Shown here piece by piece: positions 1 through 7,274 of a stretch of 32,131 bases of DNA (position 1 is its first letter; each line of letters opens with the position of its first letter). A program made the position numbers and the translations under genes. The notes under the pieces are model-generated. The model did not search any database. It was not told the origin of the DNA and saw only the letters and a program-made list of their open reading frames with translations. This DNA comes from Alphaproteobacteria bacterium (GTDB lineage Bacteria > Pseudomonadota > Alphaproteobacteria > TMED109). The stretch spans positions 1 through 32,131 of the forward strand of contig JAJDYI010000054.1 of assembly GCA_022825235.1 (NCBI GenBank), read 5' to 3'.

Positions 1-78
1 CTGGTCACGCAGCCCACCGCCACCCAGCGACGCGCCGCCGAGCTGATCGAAACGTTCCCAGTACCGGGAACCGCCTGA
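1..78 (+). CDS. C-terminal end of an unidentified protein (partial)
   Basis: The first 78 bases read in frame without interruption to a TGA and encode 25 residues ending ELIETFPVPGTA. The frame is open at the left edge, so most of the gene lies outside the window. The fragment has no recognisable motif and no family can be named. It runs toward the minus-strand Rieske gene, and the strong hairpin that follows would suit the end of two convergent genes. That it is coding at all rests only on the open frame and a plausible composition. Confidence 0.4.
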   Translation: MVTQPTATQRRAAELIETFPVPGTA

Positions 79-151
79 ACCGGAAAACCCCCCGCAGGGT
101 CAACGACTTGCTGTCTTCCGGCCCGGGGAACTTCGGGTTAAGCGTCGGGCT

Positions 152-180
152 GCCGGCCGGCCCGCCGGGGGCCGGCCGGC
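152..180. terminator. GC-rich hairpin between convergent genes
   Basis: A perfect 12-bp stem (GCCGGCCGGCCC at 152-163, its complement at 169-180) encloses a 5-base loop. It sits between the end of the left-edge gene and the end of the minus-strand Rieske gene, where a shared terminator is expected. Neither side has a clear run of T, so Rho-independent termination in both directions is an inference. A REP-like palindrome would look similar. Confidence 0.5.
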
Positions 181-214
181 GGTTGCCCGGTCCGCGTCGA
201 TCGCCGGGGCGCGG

Positions 215-1351
215 CTACTCGATCAGGGCCGCGTCGCGCACGCGGTGAAAGTTCTGCAGACCGATCTCGTTCCGACCGAACATGACTTCCCGCTGGAGGC
301 CGGCGGCGAGGTTTGACTGCACGCTCTCCATCATGGCGAAGTCCTCGCGGTCGAGCACGCCGAGGACGAGCCCGAGCACCTCGTCCCAGTCGCGCACGGC
401 ATCATCGTCGGCCGGTGACGAGAAAGTGATGCGGCATTCCGTCGTGCCGGGCTGTTCCGGGTCGGGAAAGAAGCGGTACAGTTCCATGTGCGGGCCCTGG
501 CTGAGCAGTACCGCGTTGGGAAACAGGCGATAGATGATGGTCGCGTGCGGGACCAGCCGCCAGTTTGCGGGATCTTCGCAGCGCTGGTCCTCGATGCTGC
601 GGCGCGGGGCCACGAGGCGCGCGTGCCGCCCGAACGGTTCGTACAGGAACGCCTGCCGCAGGATCGTCTTGGCGATCGTCCGCCGGTGGAGGACGGCCAC
701 GTGGTGGAGCTCCAGGAACGTGTCGACGCCGAGCTTCCAGTTCATCCGCTTGGTCCAGGTGTGGCTGCCCCGCCGGACGTGGTCTGAGAGCCGGTAGCCG
801 GCGAGTTCGCGGCCGAGCGCCTCGAGACCGGGGTCCGGCACCTTCGCGGCCGTGGGATCGAGCAGCAGCCAGATCAGGCCGTCGCGCTCCTCCGTCGGAA
901 ACCGCATGAGGCGCGTGTCGTCGACGTCGACTTCCGGGAAGTGCTCGCTTTCCGGGAGCGCGCGCAGCACGCCGCAACGGTCGTACGCCCAGCCGTGATA
1001 GGGGCACGCGAACGCCTTGCCGACCGTGCCTTCGCCAGACAGCAGGCGGGCGCCCCGGTGCCGGCAGGTATTGAGGAGGCCGCGCACGGAACCCTCGTCA
1101 TCGCGCACGAGAAGCACCGGTACCCCGGCGATGTCGAACGCCAGGTAGTTGCCAGGTTGCGGGATCTCGCATCCGAGCGCGACGAGCAGCGGGTGGCGAC
1201 GGAAGAGGGCGGTGCTCTCGGCTGCCAGCGCGGTGTCTGCGGTGTAGCGGGCGCCGTCGATCACCATCGTGCTCTCGGCCTGCGGGATGGCGCGCCGCTC
1301 GACGCGATCAAGTGCCTCGGCGGCAAGTCGTCGTTCGGTTTCTCGCTGCAT
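215..1351 (-). CDS. Rieske [2Fe-2S] ring-hydroxylating oxygenase, alpha subunit
   Basis: This 378-residue protein has the two-domain layout of Rieske non-haem iron oxygenases. The Rieske cluster motif is clear: CRHRGAR followed 17 residues later by CPYHGW, giving two Cys and two His ligands. The catalytic domain has NWKLGVDTFLELHHVAVLH, which supplies the two iron-binding histidines, and a late acidic residue (EDFAMMES) could be the third ligand. The family uses electrons from a separate reductase to hydroxylate aromatic rings or demethylate small molecules; no reductase or ferredoxin gene lies nearby, so the partner must be elsewhere. It is the last gene on the strand after larA, 152 bases downstream, and may be co-transcribed with the lar genes. 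The substrate cannot be read from the sequence. Confidence 0.9.
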   Translation of the reverse strand: MQRETERRLAAEALDRVERRAIPQAESTMVIDGARYTADTALAAESTALFRRHPLLVALGCEIPQPGNYLAFDIAGVPVLLVRDDEGSVRGLLNTCRHRGARLLSGEGTVGKAFACPYHGWAYDRCGVLRALPESEHFPEVDVDDTRLMRFPTEERDGLIWLLLDPTAAKVPDPGLEALGRELAGYRLSDHVRRGSHTWTKRMNWKLGVDTFLELHHVAVLHRRTIAKTILRQAFLYEPFGRHARLVAPRRSIEDQRCEDPANWRLVPHATIIYRLFPNAVLLSQGPHMELYRFFPDPEQPGTTECRITFSSPADDDAVRDWDEVLGLVLGVLDREDFAMMESVQSNLAAGLQREVMFGRNEIGLQNFHRVRDAALIE

Positions 1352-1503
1352 CGCTGATCGTTCGCGGTTGGGCCTCAGCGCATACTACTTGGGGTTCCGG
1401 CGCCCGGGATCAACGGTCGCCCGCCCCCGAGGCCGCGTGTGCCTTCGCGCCGGCGACGCGTTCGGACGGGCAGGGAGGCTGGTGACGGGCGCCCGGCAGC
1501 CCT

Positions 1504-2784
1504 TCAGGGCGTGTAATGCGGCACGACGTAGGGGCCCTCCGGCACGAACGCCACCCGGGGATCGCCGGCTTCGGTCACACTCCGGGCAATAGCGTCCTCG
1601 ACCGAATCGATCATCGCGACTCCGGTCAGACTGCGCTCCTCTTCGCTGAGGCCCGTCGTGTAGAGCGAGACGGTGCCGGCCCGCATGGGGGCGAGCTGCT
1701 TTTCGGCCTGCCATTCGTCGACGTCTGCATGCCGCTTGTCGAGAAGGCTCTCCAGGAACCGGTCGGGCCCCAACGCGATGAGACGCCGCTGGGCATCCAC
1801 GTACTCGGGCGACCCCATGCCTTCCGAGCAGGCGGAGACGACGATGAGGTTCCCCTTCGGCGACAGGATGTCCAGCGGCCCGACCATGCCCTTGACCGTC
1901 TGGTAGTAGGTCTTGTCGAGCGGGTAGCCGGCGCTTGACGTGACGATCGTCGGAAAGCGCTCGGATACCGGAAGCTCCGTGTACGCGCGCGTGAACGCCA
2001 CCGCCTGCAGGTGGCTTTCCACGATCTCGCCGTAGTTGACGAAGGACATCCGGCGTTCGTCGTCCAGGACCGTGTTGATCGCGTAGGCGCCGCCGATCAT
2101 CCGGACGACCTCGAGCTGGTCCTCGTGCAGCGGGTTGTCCGTGAGGACGCAGTTGGCGGCGTGCGGGTTTTCCATGTAGCGGGCGCTGTGGAACGTGGTG
2201 ATGGTGTCGGCGTGCGCGACGCCGGGCGCGATGATCTTGCGCCCGCCCGAGTAGCCCGCCATGAAGTGCGGTTCCACCAGGCCGATCGCGAGGCGCAGGT
2301 CCGCCTCGACGAACCGCCGGTCGAGCTTGATGACGTTGCCGCGCCGGGTCGTCCCCGCCTCGACGTGGTCGGCGTCGCGGCGCGCGAAGTGGTTCACCAC
2401 CCGGAACGTGTCGAGGACCCACGCGTCACCCACCACTTCGAGGAGTTCGTCGCCCTCGTTCGGTCGATGGAGCCCGGTCGCCACGAGCACCGTGATTGCC
2501 TCGGCCGGCAGCCCGCCCGCGAGCAGTGTGCGCAGCACCGCCGGCAGGATGTCGCCGTTGGGAACGGGACGGGTGATGTCGCAGATCAGGACGCAGGCCG
2601 ACCGGGCGGCGGCCGCGGCTTCGTGGAGCGGCGGCGCGCCGACCGGCGCGGCGAGCGCGGCGGCGACCGCATGTGACGGATCGGCCAGCACCGGCATCTC
2701 AGGCTTCCGGAGCACGGTGGCGCGCCACGCGTCCGCGACTGCGACGCCGAGGGATCCGCGGTCGTAGTTCAAGTCAACGCGCAT
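1504..2784 (-). CDS. larA: Nickel-dependent lactate racemase family protein LarA
   Basis: A 426-residue LarA-family enzyme, which interconverts D- and L-2-hydroxyacids using a nickel-pincer nucleotide bound covalently to a lysine. The residues known from Lactiplantibacillus plantarum LarA are present in order: His106 (ATGLHRP), His173 (VEPHF), Lys183 (SGGRK, the cofactor attachment site) and His199 (TTFH). A later lysine in YPLDKTYYQTVK is also conserved. The start MRVDLNY is chosen over an ORF extension of 24 residues that would run deep into larB; the chosen ATG overlaps the larB stop region by 11 bases. The three cofactor genes lie immediately upstream, so the enzyme can be matured. LarA homologues act on other hydroxyacids too, so lactate is not certain as the substrate. 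Confidence 0.93.
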   Translation of the reverse strand: MRVDLNYDRGSLGVAVADAWRATVLRKPEMPVLADPSHAVAAALAAPVGAPPLHEAAAAARSACVLICDITRPVPNGDILPAVLRTLLAGGLPAEAITVLVATGLHRPNEGDELLEVVGDAWVLDTFRVVNHFARRDADHVEAGTTRRGNVIKLDRRFVEADLRLAIGLVEPHFMAGYSGGRKIIAPGVAHADTITTFHSARYMENPHAANCVLTDNPLHEDQLEVVRMIGGAYAINTVLDDERRMSFVNYGEIVESHLQAVAFTRAYTELPVSERFPTIVTSSAGYPLDKTYYQTVKGMVGPLDILSPKGNLIVVSACSEGMGSPEYVDAQRRLIALGPDRFLESLLDKRHADVDEWQAEKQLAPMRAGTVSLYTTGLSEEERSLTGVAMIDSVEDAIARSVTEAGDPRVAFVPEGPYVVPHYTP

Positions 2785-3478
2785 GGGCGGCTCCGACCGG
2801 GTCGGCCCGGTTAGCACGAGCGTAGCCGACCGCGCGCAACGCGGCGCAGGCGGCACCGAAGCCGTTATCGATGTTCACGACCACGACCCCGGGGCTGCAG
2901 CTGGTGAGCGCACTGTTCAGCGCGGTCTCCCCGCGCCGGGCGGCGCCGTAGCCGGTGGAGACGGGGACGGCGATCACCAGTCCCGGGACGAGCCCGCCGA
3001 TGACGCTCACCATCGCCCCGTCCATGCCGGCAACCGCGATGACCACGTCCATTTCCGCGAGCCGGTCCACCTGCTCGAGTACCCGCCACAGTCCGGCGAC
3101 GCCCACGTCGCACACCAGTTCGCAAGCGACGCCCGCGTAGGCGAGGGTCCGGGTCGCCTCGTGGGCCACGCGCGCATCGGACGACCCGGCCGTCACGATG
3201 GCAATCCGGGCAGGCCCTTCCGGCGGTGCGACGGCTCCGAAGATCCCGGTCTGCGAGAGGGCGTGGTAGTCGAGCACAGCCGCGTGCTCGGCGCGCAACG
3301 CCTGAAACTGCGGCTCCGACAGGCGGGTCAGGAGCATGCTGCGGCCGCTGTCGGCCGCTTGTTTGAGGATGTGTGCGAGCTGCGCTGGGGTCTTCGTCTC
3401 GCAGAGGACCGCCTCCTCGAGACCGATGCGGGCGCGCCGGCCGACGTCGAGCCGGACCTCGCGGCTGGCGTCGTTCAC
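2774..3478 (-). CDS. larB: Nickel-pincer cofactor biosynthesis protein LarB
   Basis: A 234-residue LarB, the carboxylase/hydrolase that converts nicotinic acid adenine dinucleotide to pyridinium-3,5-biscarboxylic acid mononucleotide, the first step of nickel-pincer synthesis. The C-terminal two thirds resembles PurE, with IVTAGSSDARVAHEA, AGMDGAMVSVIGGL and the glycine-rich STGYGAA segment. The N-terminal part has the LarB-type LDVGRRARIGLEEAVLCETKT stretch. The start is taken as GTG at 3478, which forms a GTGA overlap with the stop of larE; the longer reading frame upstream is out-of-frame larE sequence. Length fits the family (about 240 residues). It lies in the tight larC-larE-larB-larA series, so translational coupling is likely. 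Confidence 0.92.
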   Translation of the reverse strand: MNDASREVRLDVGRRARIGLEEAVLCETKTPAQLAHILKQAADSGRSMLLTRLSEPQFQALRAEHAAVLDYHALSQTGIFGAVAPPEGPARIAIVTAGSSDARVAHEATRTLAYAGVACELVCDVGVAGLWRVLEQVDRLAEMDVVIAVAGMDGAMVSVIGGLVPGLVIAVPVSTGYGAARRGETALNSALTSCSPGVVVVNIDNGFGAACAALRAVGYARANRADPVGAAHAR

Positions 3479-4293
3479 GGTGCGTCCTTGCCGACCACGG
3501 CGCTCCCGCGCCGGTACGGCGCGAAGCCCACGGCTCCCGGTCGCCCGGCCGGCGCGAAGAGGGCGCGGACGCGCTCGCCCCATACGCTCTGCTCGTGCCG
3601 GTCGATTCCGGCGAGGGTCGGCGGGTCCAGTTCGATCACGACACCGCCCGCGCGCACCCGGCAGCGGACCGTCTCCGGCGCGAGTTCCCGCCGGAGCAGG
3701 CGCTCGGCAGCATCGACGGCGCGCAGGTCGTCGCCGGCGATGCCGATCCCGGTCTCGACGCGGCTCGAGAGGCAGGGTGAAGCCGGCAGGTCGGCGAACT
3801 CGTGCAGGCCGTGGGCGACCGCGAGCCGGCGGATCCCGGCCTTGTCGATGCGGGCCTCGATCCACGGATGGCGCACGGCGTGGTCGGCGGCGGCCTTGAG
3901 CCCGGGCCGAAAGTCGTCGAGGTCGTCGAGGTTGGCCCCGGAGAGCACGGTCGACGCGGTGTGCTCGCGGACTGTCTGGTAGAGGTTCTGCTTGCAGTAG
4001 AAGCAGCGGTTGACGGGGTTGCGGAGGTAGTTCGGGTCAGCGAATTCGCCGGCGTCGATGATGCTGAGCGGCCAGCCCTCGGGCTCGGCGCGCGCCCGCA
4101 GCCGCTCGGTCGCCTCGGGGGGGACAGCCGGAGAGACGGCGTGGAACAGCCGCGTCTCGGAGGGGTTCCGGGCCAGCGCGAGCGCTCCCAGGGTGGTGCT
4201 GTCGACGCCGCCGCTCACGGCCACGGCCACGGGCCCCAGCGTGTCCAGCACGCCGTGGAGGGCATCCAGCAAGTCAGTCGTTGTCGTGGTCAC
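3475..4293 (-). CDS. larE: ATP-dependent sacrificial sulfur transferase LarE
   Basis: A 272-residue LarE, which adenylates the carboxylates of the LarB product and transfers sulfur onto them. The PP-loop SGGVDST is at residues 27-33. The family-typical NRCFYCK is at 96-101, and PASPCLSSR at about 170-178 carries Cys174, which lines up with the sulfur-donating cysteine of L. plantarum LarE. Some LarE proteins instead use several cysteines around an iron-sulfur cluster; which applies here is not decided. The GTG at 4293 is chosen as the start because it places the PP-loop at the usual distance and overlaps larC by only 20 bases; the ORF extension to 4479 would be read-through of larC in another frame. 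Confidence 0.92.
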   Translation of the reverse strand: MTTTTTDLLDALHGVLDTLGPVAVAVSGGVDSTTLGALALARNPSETRLFHAVSPAVPPEATERLRARAEPEGWPLSIIDAGEFADPNYLRNPVNRCFYCKQNLYQTVREHTASTVLSGANLDDLDDFRPGLKAAADHAVRHPWIEARIDKAGIRRLAVAHGLHEFADLPASPCLSSRVETGIGIAGDDLRAVDAAERLLRRELAPETVRCRVRAGGVVIELDPPTLAGIDRHEQSVWGERVRALFAPAGRPGAVGFAPYRRGSAVVGKDAP

Positions 4294-5494
4294 GCTCGCT
4301 TCCAACGTGGTCTTCGTGGGTGTCGCCGAGCGCCTGCCGTTCGGCCCGGGCACGCAGTTCCGCCCGCCCCGCCTGCCCGACGCCGGCGGCCCGGAGATCG
4401 GCAAGTTCCGCCTTCGCTGAACGCGCGCCGTCGGGGCGCGTCGCCACCTTAACGCGGATCGGATGCTCTGCACCATCAACGCTCATCATGGTGCGCGGCA
4501 GGAGGAAGCGCTCCGTGAGCGTCCAGCGGAGCCCGAGGGTGGTGGTCTCGCGGAAGCACCGGTCGGACACGGCGCGGGCCTGTTCGGGACGGGCCAGCAC
4601 CTGGATACGGGCGGCCAGCCGGTTCTCCTTGCCGCTGACGGCGTGCTGGGAGACGTCGAGGACGCCGTCCGCCGCGCGCAGGCGCTCGAGACCGACCGCG
4701 AGATCCTCCGGCGACTGGTCGTCCACCTCGAAGGTCAGCACGGCGACCCGGTCCGCCTCCGGGTTTTCGGCCGCTGGCTCGTAGAACTGCGCCCGAAGGA
4801 CGTTGCTCCGACCTTCGAACGTGCTGCTTCCGAACCCGTGCCCGGTGGCGCGCAGCCGCCGCGGGACGAAATCCGCCGCCTGTTCCGGTGCCAGATGGCG
4901 GAGGATGGCGGCCCCGGTCGGCGTGATGCGCTCGCCGTCGATCCCGTCGTCGACCAGCACCATGCCGTCCAGCAGCCGGCTGGTCGCCGGGGCGGGAATC
5001 GGAAGCATGCCGTGCTCGGTCCGGACCATGCCGCGGCCCCGGGGCAGCGCGCCGCACGACCAGCTGGGCGACCCGGCGGCCTCGATCAGCGCCGCCGCGG
5101 CGACCAGGTCGACCGGCGTGTCGAGGCCGCCCAGTTCGTGAAACGACACCGCGGTCTCCGGGATTCCGTGCACGCCGGCTTCCGCCTCGATCAGCAGCGC
5201 CAGAATGTCGAGGGCCCGCATGCGCACCGCCCGTGCGAGCGACGCCCGTGCGATCCATTCACGGACGACGTCTGCCGGCGTCGCGTGCGGCGGCGCGGGG
5301 GACGTGACCCGGAAGCGGCGCCCGCACAGCACGCCGTCGCTGTGCGTCTCGAACGCTATCGACACCCGGTCACCGAGCCCGAGGGCCTGGACGGCCGCCT
5401 CCACGGCTTCTGCGTAGTCGGGACGGGCGTCGACCATCGATGCCGCGAACATGTCGCCGGCCGCCCCTCCTACTGCATCGAGATGAACGTGCAT
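4274..5494 (-). CDS. larC: Nickel insertase LarC, single full-length ORF
   Basis: A 406-residue LarC, the CTP-dependent enzyme that inserts nickel into the pincer nucleotide. The family opening is seen as MHVHLDAVGGAAGDMFAAS, followed by FHELGGLDTPVDLV, EHGMLPIPAPAT and ITPTGAAIL in the first half, and the VLTFEVDDQSPEDLA and CFRETTTLGLR stretches of the second half. In L. plantarum the two halves are separate frames joined by programmed frameshifting; here they are one continuous frame. The ATG at 5494 is chosen because the family begins at this motif; the upstream extension of about 100 residues is low-complexity and unsupported. It is the first gene of the lar operon, so the promoter should lie in 5495-5753. 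Confidence 0.92.
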   Translation of the reverse strand: MHVHLDAVGGAAGDMFAASMVDARPDYAEAVEAAVQALGLGDRVSIAFETHSDGVLCGRRFRVTSPAPPHATPADVVREWIARASLARAVRMRALDILALLIEAEAGVHGIPETAVSFHELGGLDTPVDLVAAAALIEAAGSPSWSCGALPRGRGMVRTEHGMLPIPAPATSRLLDGMVLVDDGIDGERITPTGAAILRHLAPEQAADFVPRRLRATGHGFGSSTFEGRSNVLRAQFYEPAAENPEADRVAVLTFEVDDQSPEDLAVGLERLRAADGVLDVSQHAVSGKENRLAARIQVLARPEQARAVSDRCFRETTTLGLRWTLTERFLLPRTMMSVDGAEHPIRVKVATRPDGARSAKAELADLRAAGVGQAGRAELRARAERQALGDTHEDHVGSERDHDND

Positions 5495-5753
5495 CGGCGG
5501 GTCCTCGGGAGCGGGGGACGACGTGTGTGGTCCGGAAGGGCCGGCGTCGGCCCGCCGGCACGTCCGGGGGTCGCGGGGGGGTGCTGCCGACCGGAGGCGT
5601 CGGCCGCCGCGTGCTGTAAGGTGCGGCCCGCGAGTGTACCACCGGCGTGCCGCCGGCCGTGACGGCTCGCCCCGTCGGGACGCGCTGCCGGGGTGTGCGG
5701 CGGGCGGTGTCGAGGGTCCACCCGGCGTCGCACCCAGAGGGAGCCCGAAGTCC
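5495..5753. other. Divergent promoter region between larC and the SDR gene
   Basis: These 259 bases separate the first lar gene (minus) from the SDR gene (plus) and must hold promoters for both if the genes are independently expressed. The stretch is very GC-rich. No convincing -35/-10 pair, nickel-regulator site or long inverted repeat was recognised. The sequence gives no direct sign of how the lar genes are regulated, and no larR-type regulator is present in the window. Confidence 0.4.
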
Positions 5754-6518
5754 ATGCAACCAGTTTGTCTCGTGATCGGCGCCGGTGCCGGAATCGGCGG
5801 CAATGTCGCGCGGCGCTTTGCCCGCGACGGCTACCACGCGGTGCTGTGCCGACGAACCGACGAAGAGGGCCTGAAGACACTGGTCGCGGGCATCACGGCC
5901 GACGGCGGGAGCGCATCAGGCTTCCTGCTGAACGCCGTCGAGCCCGACAGCATCGAGCAACGGGTCGCGGACGTGGAGGCGAACATCGGCCCGATCGAGG
6001 TCGTGGTCTACAACCTCGGCGCCCAGATCGGCAACCGGACCCTCGCGGACACGAGCTACAAGGCATTCGAGCGCGGCTGGCGCATGGCCACGTTCGGCCT
6101 GTTCCGCACGGCGAGCAGCGTGTGCCCGCACATGGTGGAGCGCGGCAAGGGGACCATCCTCGTGACCTCGGCCACGGCGGCGATGCGCGGGAACAAGGAG
6201 CAGCACTCGCACGCCGCGGCCATGGGCGGTCGGCGCATGCTGTGCCAGTCCCTCAACGCGGAGTTCAGCGCCAGGGGGATCCACGTGGTCCACATCCTCA
6301 TCGACGGGGCGGTGGATGCACCGGACACTCTCGGGAAGATGCTCGGGCCGGAGGCCTTCCAGAAGCTCCGCGAGGAAAGGGGGCTGGAACACGACGGGCT
6401 GCTGGTGCCCGCCAAGATTGCCGAGACGTACTTCCACCTCGCGCACCAGCACCGCTCGGCCTGGACGCACGAGCTGGATCTTCGGGCATTCTCGGACCTG
6501 CCCTGGTGGAATCACTGA
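5754..6518 (+). CDS. Short-chain dehydrogenase/reductase homologue lacking the catalytic Tyr-Lys pair
   Basis: A 254-residue SDR-fold protein. The nucleotide-binding glycine motif is GAGAGIGG (residues 9-16), close to but not the classical TGxxxGIG, and YNLGAQ replaces the usual NNAG. The catalytic serine is likely Ser139 (LVTSAT). Where the active-site YxxxK should follow, the sequence is HAAAM (His153 to Met157), so both catalytic residues are changed while the surrounding helix is kept. This resembles a known subgroup of classical-like SDRs with an altered active site, though that group keeps the Lys. The start ATG at 5754 places the glycine motif at the usual distance. It is divergent from the lar operon, which may hint at a shared substrate class. 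NAD(P)-binding is likely; ordinary dehydrogenase activity is doubtful. Confidence 0.85.
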   Translation: MQPVCLVIGAGAGIGGNVARRFARDGYHAVLCRRTDEEGLKTLVAGITADGGSASGFLLNAVEPDSIEQRVADVEANIGPIEVVVYNLGAQIGNRTLADTSYKAFERGWRMATFGLFRTASSVCPHMVERGKGTILVTSATAAMRGNKEQHSHAAAMGGRRMLCQSLNAEFSARGIHVVHILIDGAVDAPDTLGKMLGPEAFQKLREERGLEHDGLLVPAKIAETYFHLAHQHRSAWTHELDLRAFSDLPWWNH

Positions 6519-6528
6519 CCTGAAGCCG

Positions 6529-6545
6529 GCGCGGCCTGTCCGCGC
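6529..6545 (+). terminator. Short GC hairpin after the SDR gene
   Basis: GCGCGG at 6529-6534 pairs with CCGCGC at 6540-6545 across a 5-base loop, beginning 11 bases after the SDR stop codon. The position suits a terminator, but the stem is only 6 bp and no T-run follows, so the call is weak. Confidence 0.25.
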
Positions 6546-6764
6546 AAGGGCCTATCGAGCTGGCACTGAGGAACGCAGGCGGAGTACGAGAGTCCCGAAT
6601 ACGGCTCGGATCCACTTCGATCCGGCGTGAGTCCGTGAGTAAACGTTCGGTCAGGTTTTGACAGGGAGCTCAAACCAATCTGCGAGGACTCCCTGCTGGT
6701 CTGCTTCATCGGCAACGGAGCCGTTGTAGGCGGAGCCGACGGGTGTGGTGCGTGTGGCCGAAGG

Positions 6765-7004
6765 TCACGGGAGGCCAGCGGCCTTGCGCAGCGCCGCGTT
6801 GATGCGGCTTTGCCAGCCGGGGCCGCTGGCACGGAATGCAGCGAGGACGTCGGGGTCGAGACGGAGCGTGGTGGAGATCTTGGTCACTTTCGCTTTCGGC
6901 CGGCCGCGTCGAACCGGTGCCATGGAAAATCTTGCCTGCCATTCCGGCGTGCTGAGATCGGGGAGATCGTCATCGGAGCCGGTGCTCGTAGAGTGCGCGT
7001 TCAC
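6765..7004 (-). CDS. brnA: BrnA-type antitoxin
   Basis: A 79-residue protein with the BrnA antitoxin core: KVTKISTTLRLDPDVLAAF, then GPGWQSRINAALRKAAGL, the ribbon-helix-helix DNA-binding fold. The N-terminal region (STPEWQARFSMAPVRRGRPK) is the toxin-binding part of the family. GTG at 7004 is used as the start, inside the end of the brnT frame, which is the usual brnTA overlap. BrnA binds BrnT and together they repress their own promoter. Here the toxin gene upstream has lost its middle, so BrnA may have no poison to neutralise and could act only as a repressor. The sequence itself shows no defect. Confidence 0.85.
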   Translation of the reverse strand: MNAHSTSTGSDDDLPDLSTPEWQARFSMAPVRRGRPKAKVTKISTTLRLDPDVLAAFRASGPGWQSRINAALRKAAGLP

Positions 7005-7092
7005 GTGCGTTGGCCTTTCTCATGCTGATGATGCGGCGTGCGTCGTCGCGTAGCGTGACGTCACGCTTCGCCGGGTCGTAGGCGATCCGCAT
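6970..7092 (-). pseudogene. brnT: brnT toxin remnant with in-frame internal deletion
   Basis: A 40-codon frame begins MRIAYDPAKRDVTL and ends ARRIISMRKANARERALYE, then TGA. These are the first dozen and the last roughly 25 residues of a BrnT RNase toxin. A normal BrnT is about 90 residues; the roughly 50 residues between, with most of the RNase fold, are absent, and the two ends join in frame. The 3' end still overlaps the brnA start as in intact loci. It is too short to be reported by most gene finders. A functional mini-protein is possible but ribonuclease activity is very unlikely. Identification rests on recognising both ends of the family and on the intact brnA. Confidence 0.75.
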
Positions 7093-7127
7093 AGTTAATG
7101 TAACTACAGAAAATAGGGCAAGGTCAA
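7092..7127 (-). promoter_or_regulatory. brnTA promoter with candidate BrnA operator
   Basis: TAGTTA (7092-7097) and TAACTA (7101-7106) form a perfect 6-bp inverted repeat with a 3-base spacer, touching the first base of the brnT start codon. On the minus strand TTGACC at 7127-7122 could be a -35 box and TACATT at 7102-7097 a -10 box, with a long 19-base spacer. The palindrome would then overlap the -10 box, the right place for autorepression by a BrnA-containing complex. The local sequence is much richer in A and T than its surroundings. The promoter boxes are weak matches; the palindrome is directly visible. Confidence 0.45.
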
Positions 7128-7274
7128 CAGGTCAGAAATGCACAACGGAATTTGCAGGTTGTCGCACGGCGGAAGGGGGCCGCAGCACGCTAGTTTCTTG
7201 ACACTAGCGGCGTGATGCCAGAAACCTTCGCCGGCAAGCTCGTCGCCGCTTCTGGCCCAAAGGAAACCAGCAAC

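Noticed and set aside
5495-5803. N-terminal extension of LarC by about 100 residues
   Set aside because: The family begins at MHVHLDAVGGAAGDM; the upstream part is low-complexity and overlaps the divergent SDR promoter and start.
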